DNA from: Tolypocladium sp. Sup5 PDA-1
Taxonomy: Eukaryota > Ascomycota > Sordariomycetes > Hypocreales > Ophiocordycipitaceae
Direction of reading: 5' to 3'
Assembly: GCA_000750105.3 (NCBI GenBank)
Contig: JPHH03000028.1
Location: forward strand, 186,001-250,000
DNA length: 64,000 nt
Both the position numbers and the translations under genes were made by a program. The first letter of the stretch is position 1. Each line of letters opens with the position of its first letter. Of this stretch, positions 55,400 to 64,000 are shown piece by piece. The notes beneath the pieces are model-generated. The model did not search any database. It was given only the letters and a program-made list of their open reading frames with translations, and had not been told where the DNA came from.

Positions 55400-58300
55400 C
55401 TAGTATTTATTTAACTTTATATTTATTATTGTCTATAACTTCGATATAGTCTTGTGTTTCTATGTCTTATAGTACTATCTCGAGTAGCGAAATGTAAAAG
55501 ATAGGGTATATCTTTATCGTTTTAGGTAGTGAAAGTTCGTAGTTAGTTATTAAAATAACTTTCTTAACTAGAAATAGTCTAAGTTTTTTAAAATCTAATT
55601 TATCGCTTAGTCGTTTTATCTTAATATTTCGTTATAATAGGTAGACTATGTCTCCCTCCTAAAAGATTAGTCCCTTTAATCTTTTTTTATTAGCGTATAT
55701 CGATATCCTTTATCTAATATATTCGAGTTCTTTCTTTATTTCTTCGTAAAGTTCCTTTAGTTTATCCGCTTAGAGTATAGCTCGTTCTACCTATAGTCCT
55801 TATTATATAACTCGATATACTTTAGGGTTATACCCGAAGTTAGTATACGATAGTGAAACCTTCGTAGCTTCCGTAATTAAGCTATTATAAGCTAATTATA
55901 CTATTAGTAACTATTTAACCTAGTCGTCCTATCTATAGTTAATATAATAATAAAGGTATTATTTAAGTATTTAGTTTAACTATTTAGTCTACCTATCCGT
56001 TTAAGGGTAGTAGGCTATGCTAAGCTTATATTTTATACTAAGCTAAGCTATTAATACTTACTAGAAGTTCATAGTAAATATAATTCCTCTATTAGAGATA
56101 ATCTCGTTTAGTAATCTATAATTATATACGATTATCCTTAGGAATATATATATAAGATCTTCTATATTACTTACTTCCTTATATAGGATAAAGTACCTAT
56201 ACTTAATAAGTTAATCTATAACTACGAAGATACTATTATATTCTACCTTTATTATAGGTTCCTTTAATAATAGTAGCTTTATAATATAGTTAAATACGAT
56301 CGAGTCCTATAGTTTAACTAGAACTAGTAGTAGTTTTAGTTCTCTATAAGGTTTATATCGTAAGGCTTTGCTTTATATATAAAGGGCATACTTACTAATT
56401 ACCTTTTTAATAGTTTCCTTTATTCTAGAAAAATCGAATTTTCGTCGTATTCGCTCTATTATTTTCCTAATTCCCTAATATTTATATATCAGGTATTCGT
56501 AGAACTCCCTAATAGTTTCCTCTCGTAATAGCGGTAGTAACTATATCTTATCGTTATATATAGGTATATTAGAATATTCTATATTATATCTATTAGGTAC
56601 TTCTTAGATATATATAATATATTCTTTTATCTATTCCTTAATTTTTTAGAATATTAGGTTATTATCTTATACTTTAAATACTATATTTAATTATTTCTAT
56701 TAGTAATTGCCTATTTCCTAGTTAAGCTCTAGGATCTATCCTATATTAGGGGCTTCTCCTGAGCTATAATTAGGTCTTTTACTAAGAGCGTTTACTTATC
56801 CGTTTTTAAATCCCTTATAATAGATAATCTCGTAATCGAATTCTAAGAGATATTCTACCTATCTAATCTATTATCTATTAAGTTATTAAGTTATAGCGAA
56901 ATATATAATATTCTTATAGTTAGTATAAACCTTAACCTTATGCTTACTTCCTAGGAGATAGTATCTCTATTCCTTAAAGGCGTTAATAATAGTAAGGAAT
57001 TCTTTATTATAGATAAGGTAGTTAAGTTTAGCGCCTAATAGTTTCTTAGAATAGAATACTATTAGCCTTAGTTTCTTATTCTTATCTCGCTATCTAATTT
57101 ATACTCCTAACCCTTAGTTAGAGGCGTCTATTTTAAGTTTAACTTATAACTCTAGGTTAAAGATAGCAAGGACTAGTTCTAAAGTAATTAAATCCTTAAT
57201 TTTCTAAAATACTTATTTAGTTTCTAGTTTTTATATAAAGGTTATTTCTTTCTTTATTAAGTTATAAAGCGGTATTATATATATACTTATTCCCTTAATA
57301 AAGTATTAGTAATAGTTAGCGAAACCGTTAAAACCCTAAACTTCCTTAACGTTAGTAAGCGTTAGCTACTCTTAGACTACCTTAATCTTATCTTATTATA
57401 TTTATATTTCTCCTAGGATAATAATATATCCGAGGAAGTCTACTTCTTATATATAGAACTTACTTTTTTCTAGTTTAACTAGTAACTTCGTATTCTAGAG
57501 TACTTATAGTACCTTATAAATATATTCCTTATATTCCTTAAGATTCCTTAAGAAGATTAAGATATTATCGAGGTATATTACTATAAATATATCGAGATAT
57601 TCGCATAGGACGTTATTAATTATTCGCTAAAAGGTTACTAGTATATTAGTAAGCCTAAAGGGCATTATTAAGTACTTAAATAGTCTAAATTTCGTCCGGA
57701 AAGCTATTATCTATTTATATCCCTTTTTTATTTTAATAAGGTTATAGGCTCCTTTAAGGTTAAGCGCTATAAATTACTTTATACTAGCTAACCTATCTTT
57801 TATCTCCGAGATAAGAGGTAGTAATATATAGTCTTTAATAATATTAGCGTTAATATATTAGTAGTTAATAATAAGTTAGAGTTTTCTATTCTTCTTTAGG
57901 ACGAATATAACTAGATATCTTACTTTAGATATTAATAGCTATATATATCCTTTCTTTAGATTTTTATCGATATAGTCGCGTAGCGTTTCGAGTTACCTTT
58001 CGTTAAGGTTATATATTTTATAGAATAAAGGTATCGTTCCTTCTTTAAGGTAGATCCTATAATCCTATTAACTATATTCTAGTAGTCCTATTTCGAGTTC
58101 TTCCTTAAATAGTTATTTATACCTATAGTATTTTATTAGAATATTCTTTATTTTATCTTTCGATAAGCTATCGTTTATCGATTCGATATTATCGTTAATT
58201 TATTTAAGGTCTCTCTTAAGAGTAGTAATAACTCTTCGGATCTTTTAGTTCTTTCCTTTATTTTATTTATATTATATACTAGGTTATAGCGCTATATTAA

Positions 58301-61300
58301 TTACTACTTAGGTCTTTATTACCTATAATATCTTATTTAAGAGGGGTAATTTATATATCCCTACTTTAATAACTAAGTTATTATAAAATTTTACTTCTTT
58401 TTTAATCTTCTAATCCTAGGGGGCTATATTCTCGTTCTAATATAGTTAGCCTATCCTCTAGTTAATCGTTAGGTTACTTATCTATAGCTATAGGTATCCT
58501 AGTACTAGGTCATGCCCTAATATATCTATAATATCGAAGTTAGCTTATTCTCGTTATCCTTAAATTAAGATATTAAGGTAATTAATCTCTATATCGATAA
58601 TTCTATTATTATACTTAAAGGATTCTCCTTTAATATTTTAGAGTATATATAGCTCTTCCTTTTATATTTATAAGAGTTAGTAATAATTTATAACTCTTAG
58701 TAAAATATAATTACCTATCGTACTATTATCTAATAGTACTTATATACGATATCCTATAATCTAGATATCTAATATTATTTTATTACTATAACTTATCTCT
58801 ATTATATATAAGGTCCTTAGATCTCTTTATTATATACTAGTCTATAGCCCTTTTATAAATAGTATACCTTATTTTTTAAATCCTAGTCTAATTTTTCTTT
58901 ATTAATAAGCTTCTTTAATTTATTATACTAATACTTATATCCTAGCTTTCCTTTTATATTCTAGAAGTTAAAGTTATTTTAGCATATTTCCTCGAGGGTA
59001 TGCTAGATCTCCTTAGAGTCCTCTTTATACTTCCTATAATTAGCGTTCTTATAATTAACTATATATTTCTAGTAGTATTTAGGTTATAATACTAATTTTT
59101 TATAATATATATTAAAAAGTCTCTTATTCTTTTAATACTTTAGCGCTATTTAAATAGGTCTAATATATCCTTCTTACTATTATTCGTTAATTATTTATCG
59201 ATATATTTTATAGGGTTTTAGTATTCCCTATATATTAATATACTATTCTCGTGCTTTTTCTCTTATATACTCTAGGTATCTTAGTAAGGGGTAATCCCTA
59301 TAACTTTCTCTATCGTATATTAGTACGTAGATAGTTTATCGAGTAATAGGATATCCTTGCTATATATATCGGTACTACTCCTATACCTTCCTAAAGGTAT
59401 ACATATAGTAAGTAAGTAATATATATATCCCATTAATTAACTAATCGCTTTAGTATTTAAGGGGTATATTTTCGTTTAGTTCTAGGATAACTACCTTATA
59501 TAATATATATCGCGTAATTACCCTTTATTTATATAAGTTATTTAGTATATATAGGTTAGTAATAGCATATCCCTTTTACCTAGTAGGGAATATATTATAT
59601 TATACCTTAGTTCGGAAATATATTTAATAATCTAGGTAGATATATAAGGCCTATAAAATTTATATATATAACTTATACCTAGGTATAACCCTAGGGTCGT
59701 CTCTATATTTTATTTATAGGTATACGTCTCTTACGATTATATTTATCGTATCGGTTATAATAATAGCAATAGCGTAGTCTCTACCTTTAGGCGCGGGTTT
59801 ATATTAGATAAGAGCGGATTATTATATCTCTATAAGAGGTTCTAGCTCTATTTATATACCGATATCGGTTATAGCGCTTATTTCTATATTATTATTTAAT
59901 ATTTCCTTTCCTTTAAGCGAGGCTCCGAGGGTTGCGTTTTCCCGATAGAGTATTAGTACTTCTAATTATCTATCCTTAGTTACGCTAGGCATATAGTTCT
60001 CGTTTTCGGAGCTAGTATTATTAATACTCTATTTATTATTAGACTTAGAGTATTACTTCGTATTATTAAATATCTCTAGCCTTTCTTCTTCTTTTATTAA
60101 CTATAATTATTATTTTACTTTAGCGATTATTCTATATCGCTCTTCTTCTTAATAGCGATATTATTATTCGATCTAGTATAATTAGCATATATCTTCCTAG
60201 AATTTCTTTTTATTTTATTATATCTATTTATTAAATACTCCTCCTAGATATAGGAATTCTATATATTCTTCTTATTATTATTTAAGCCTTTATCTATCGG
60301 TTACGCCTCGTAACCTAGAGACTCCTCGTCTCCCTATTATAGTAATAGTTTTACTTCCTTTTAATTCTCTAAGGAACTATCCGCTACTTTATTTATCTAA
60401 GAGGTATATATTATAGTTATTATTATAGCACGCGGTCTAGTTTAGGTTATCGTAGTTAACTAGTTCCTTATTAATAGCGTTAAGGTACTTCTTACCTTCT
60501 AGTATTAGCTTCTATCTAATCTTCTTAGGTTACTTATATTCGCGGGCGAAGTATCTAAACTTCCCGTAGTTATAGTATTTCTTACCTTCCTTTAGCTTAG
60601 TTTTCTATATTATATCTAAGTCTATTCGTCCTAGACTAGAGTTATTATAGTATATAATAGGTTCTTTATGCTTTCGTTAAGAGTTACTAAAGTAATAGGT
60701 AAGGTTTCTATTCTACCCTTTTCTTATATACCTCCTCTCTTCGCGTCTCTTATACTATCTATCGTCGATATATATAGCTATAGCGATATATTCGGCTAAG
60801 GTATTAGGTCGCTCTTCCTTATAGAGTTTATCCTTAATATCCTCCTTTAATCCTGAATAGAAGGCTCCTATTAAGTAAGTCTACTCTTATAGGATCTTTA
60901 AAATAATTTATCGGAAGGTTATTGTATAATCTAACGCGGATCCTTTCTATCGGAGATTATTAAGTTTATTCTTAGCGTCCCTTTCTTCGTCTATATTCCT
61001 AAATACTTATCGTAAGGCTTCCTCGAACTTATAGTAGTTATTAAGGATCTTATTAGTTTCTAGTTTATATACCCCTATTACTATATTAGTAACGAAGTCA
61101 CGTAAGGTTAGTTTAAACTATATAGCTACTAAGCTAGAAAGGTTTCTAGCTATAAAGTATACTTTTGCTATTTTATAGCGAAACTAGGTTAAGAAGTATA
61201 TAAAGTATACTTATATTTAAGTAATAAATAGCTAGAGTATTCCTATAATACCGTTAAAGGGTTAGGGTATTTTTAGCTTAAGGACCTCTCTAAGGTCCTT

Positions 61301-61600
61301 TCCCTTAATAGCGGTATTAGCGAGGGAATAGAGCTCGTTAACCTAGGTCTAGTATATCTTAGTCTATTCCTCCTAGAGGGCGACTAAGTTATTAATTTAT
61401 CGCTAAAGATAATAGACTTTATCCTAGAGTTCCTTATTTATATCCGGGGTATCGTTATCTAACTTATTATCTAAGATTTCTATTTTATCGGTAGGTTTTA
61501 TAGGGGGTAGTAGTGCCTTCCCCTAGGGGTTAGTGCTCGATCTAGGTTTAGTTAGTAGTGCTATTTCGATAGTATTAAGTATTACTTAGGGTAATGCTAT
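55400..61600 (-). pseudogene. gag-pol remains of the Gypsy element
   Basis: On the minus strand: a gag zinc knuckle (about 60530-60600) reads YYNYGKFRYFAREYK, where CCHC residues have become Tyr; the RT active site is YLDNILIF (about 57550-57590); RNase H has VYTNYKNIIYF and RQIRQVEYLLEFDYEI (about 56830-56960); the integrase zinc-finger region is at about 56395-56520 (GIRKIIERIRRKFDF, YALYIK), and the core has VVID, LIKYRYF and EIISNRG (about 56000-56350). Stops occur throughout in all frames. The protease lies probably near 58.4-58.8 kb, but I cannot point to its catalytic triplet. Confidence 0.8.
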
Positions 61601-61626
61601 AACCTTCTAAATAAGAGCTTTTAATA

Positions 61627-62059
61627 TATAATAGTTTAGGTTCCTAAGGGATAAACTAGTAGGTTTATATTAGTAAGTAAGGTTAGGGCGTAATACTAGG
61701 CTAATCTTGTTACGATAGTAATAGATCGAATATCCTAGATAGTAGATTATAACTAAAGAGTATTATTAAAAGCTAGCGAGGTATCTATACTATAGTAAGG
61801 AAATTAGGGGGTCCTATATACTAGTAATAGATCGCTGCCGCTCCTAGGGATTACCACGATCCCTTAGATCATTATAATCTATAGATTACTAATAATCTAT
61901 AGATCGTTAATAATCTATCTAATAGATCGCACGATCTATCCCGTAGATCGCACCGATCCACCGTTCATTAGTTAACCATTCCGACTATTATTCCGTATAG
62001 CCCGCATTAGCGCCTACACAGCCGGCCCATCCCGTGGCCCGTTAGCCTAGGTCGTAATA
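61627..62059 (-). repeat. LTR, right (5' LTR), strongly RIPed
   Basis: 433 bp, from TATAATAG to GTCGTAATA, aligned base for base with the left LTR. Most differences replace CpA with TpA or TpG with TpA. Confidence 0.92.
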
Positions 62060-62064
62060 AGATT
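62060..62064. repeat. Target-site duplication, right copy
   Basis: AGATT immediately after the right LTR. Confidence 0.85.
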
Positions 62065-62279
62065 AAGTCTAGAAAGCGCTATTATGCCTACTGAATCGGG
62101 CGGGACGTACCGCCGCTTTTAGTAGTGTCGATAGTGAGGGGCAGTGGGCGGCTTAGAGGTATATAGTACCTCGCCGGGGTCGCCAAGCATGGCTATTAGC
62201 CTAAGACGTAACGTAACCTAGCTAGGGGCCGTCTATATAATTATCTATTACGCTGCCTAGCCCTACTAGCCTTGGGCAC
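62065..62279. other. Short GC-richer tract between the two RIPed elements
   Basis: About 215 bp of more balanced composition directly beyond the target duplication. It includes a stretch near 62095-62150 with imperfect inverted GCGGGACGTACCGCCGC-like symmetry. It may be the 5' flank of the recombinase relic or leftover transporter sequence. Confidence 0.35.
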
Positions 62280-64000
62280 TTCGTCCGCCTTATATCTTAG
62301 AAATAGAATATAAGAGTCCGTTTCTCGATACCTTTAAAATAAACGCCTATATGCCCTATAGGCTCTAAAGGCTAGCGTTAAAAGCTAACCGCTCTGCCTT
62401 AACTTATCTAGTCCTTTATATTAACTTCTATACTCGTTTTCTATAGGTTCTCTATTACCTAGTCTCTCCCCGCGTCTTATCTATCGGAGCCGAATATAGC
62501 ACCGCTTATTAGTCTCTAGCGACTAAATAATAGGCCCTCTACCTATTATACTAACTTTCTTCGAAGGTTTACCTAATAGGAGAACGAGAGGTAAATAATT
62601 AAAAAGCCGAATCCCCTTAACGCTAGGTAACGCGCCGCCCTCTATAAGTAGCTAAAGGATATGCGTTTCCTTAAGCTAGATTACGCTAATAGTACTAAGA
62701 TTAATATCGCCTATATTTTAAGGAAGTAAAAGATATAAAACTACTAGCTAAAGGGAGAGGATTTATATACGAACGAATATCTAAGTACTATAGCGCTACC
62801 GAAACTAGGTACTAGATAGAGGTAATCTAAAGACTTTATTAGCTAATAGTAATAGACTTCTTTAATTACCTTTATAAGAGATAGAAGATTATATCTAAGA
62901 GAATATCCTAGGAATACTAGCGCTAGTATAAGTAATTATATAATAGCGTAATAGGTTAGTACTTCGATAAGAACGATAATAGGGAGGTTTAAAAGGTATA
63001 TAGAGGTTCGTATTCTTATACTATTAGAACTATTAATAATAATAATATCCCTATAATAGTATAATATTATTTTAGTTATAAAATAGAAACTCTAACCCCC
63101 TAATATTAATAAAAAGCTAGTCCTCGGCACCGATAACCTCTTAGTTTTATAAACCTTTAATATTATATATAATAAGGGTACCTTTCCTTCTAAGTAATAC
63201 CGAAATAATCTATTAGGCTATTACCTCCTCCTTACTTTTACTAGTACTCGACTTATATAGATTATAGATAATAAGAAGAAGAAGCCTAAGGATAGGATAT
63301 AAGAGGACCTCTATAGTCCGAAGGCTATTAAGGTTAAAGACTCTAACGAGGATATTAACTAGCCTATTAATAAAGACTCTCGTCTACTTAAAGATATACT
63401 TTACTAAGAGACTATCTATCGCGGAAAACTAAAAGCTCTTTATTATAAAGATATTTACTTATCGGTTATACGCTACCTAGAAATAGGTATTAATATTCTA
63501 ACTATAGTAATTAAGTTTATTTACTATAAAGGAGTAAGTAAGAAGCCTAAACTATCTATAATAGCCCGCTCTTTCCTTAGCCCTACTAGTATATTACTAA
63601 TATAAAGTAGAACTATTTTCTTCTTTACTAGTATAAGAAGACTCTTATTTTATATTATTATAGTTATTATTAATCTCGCTATTAGTAACTAATCCTTTAA
63701 TACCCTAAGCTTAACGACTATATTAAGTATCTTTAGGCTCTAGAATTATAGGCCGAGCCTTTGCATACCGCTATAATAGAAAGAGGAGTAGTTAAAGCGC
63801 CCTCTATTCCGCGGGTTCGATAGCTCGATAGTTTCCCTAGAGAAGCCTCTTCTTTACTATAAGCTAAACGACGATATAGAGCGGCAGACTCTCGATACGG
63901 GATTTAAGAAGGCGCTTATCCCGAAGGCATTCTATAGAGGAGCCGCTAACGCCGCTAACGGTATATTTCTTATCGCTCTAGTATAAGCGGAAGAAATACT
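62280..64000 (+). pseudogene. RIPed relic of a DUF3435/FluG-type tyrosine-recombinase-like gene, cut by the window end
   Basis: Plus-strand frames, allowing for TGG-to-TAG and CAG/CAA-to-TAG/TAA changes, show blocks I recognise from fungal FluG/DUF3435-annotated proteins: a Trp/Tyr-rich block ending in YKxLYNSVxGxYFDKNDN (about 62906-62980), DNKKKKPKD followed by EDLYSPKAI (63267-63330), KDSRLLKDIL then QETISR (about 63372-63422), and near the end a FYRGAANAANG block (about 63930-63961) where the Tyr replaces Arg of the conserved RRGAANAANG. Frame slips occur between blocks. DUF3435 covers the tyrosine recombinases that act as captains of Starship elements, but also other recombinase-like genes. 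The assignment rests on remembered family motifs, not on a search. Confidence 0.5.

Larger units (their letters stand above)
54090..62059 (-). mobile_element. RIP-degraded Ty3/Gypsy LTR retrotransposon, 7.97 kb
   Basis: Two 433-bp LTRs and a 5-bp target duplication define the ends. Transcription is on the minus strand, so the right LTR is the 5' LTR. In that direction the remains of gag (CCHC knuckle near 60.55 kb), reverse transcriptase (YLDNILIF near 57.57 kb, from YLDD), RNase H (near 56.9 kb) and integrase (zinc-finger region near 56.45 kb, catalytic core near 56.0-56.35 kb) appear in Ty3/Gypsy order. A polypurine tract adjoins the 3' LTR. The interior is AT-rich, nearly free of CpA, and full of TAG/TAA at Trp/Gln codons, the mark of RIP. 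An accessory frame lies on the opposite strand at the 3' end. The element is dead. Confidence 0.92.

Overview
The window is from a filamentous ascomycete, most likely a Sordariomycete. The signs are short GT-AG introns (about 44-115 nt) with CTAAC/CTGAC branch sites, Zn2Cys6 regulators, a GH17 cell-wall glucanase with a type II membrane anchor, a BIM1/X325-type secreted copper protein, and a terminal AT-rich block that looks damaged by repeat-induced point mutation (RIP: CpA lost, TpA in excess, TAG/TAA at former Trp/Gln codons). The species cannot be named from the sequence alone.

Layout. 0-5 kb: the 3' end of an oligopeptide transporter and a convergent Zn2Cys6 regulator. 5-10 kb: gene-poor, with a Lys-rich unknown protein and a small secreted cysteine protein in four short exons (7.1-7.6 kb) that only appears after splicing. 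10-24 kb: a MetX-like hydrolase, the SAGA subunit Spt8, an NF-X1-type helicase, an APH-like kinase and a probable three-exon four-TM membrane protein. 24-30 kb: a Gly/Ser-repeat protein, a TA-flanked MITE next to a tRNA-Gly(GCC) with a 9-nt intron, a frameshifted kinase-like gene and an S15/CocE-type hydrolase. 30-52 kb: mostly housekeeping genes (a Zn2Cys6 regulator whose zinc cluster is split by a 4-nt microexon, BtgC-like glucanase, SRR1-like protein, BIM1-like protein, Doa1/PLAA, STRAP-like WD40 protein, VIT-VWA protein). 52.6-64 kb: a hexose-type MFS transporter that loses its N-terminus at a RIP-degraded Ty3/Gypsy element with two 433-bp LTRs and an AGATT target duplication. Beyond it lies a second RIPed relic that reads like a DUF3435/FluG-type tyrosine recombinase and runs off the window.

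The genes form no obvious biosynthetic cluster. Most are independently transcribed single-copy genes. The accessory material is the small secreted protein, the repeat protein, the MITE and the RIPed terminal block. The sharp change from ordinary genes to RIPed repeats at 54.09 kb is the main structural boundary. Exon boundaries given here were derived by hand from splice consensus, frame and family resemblance; none was tested against transcripts or databases.
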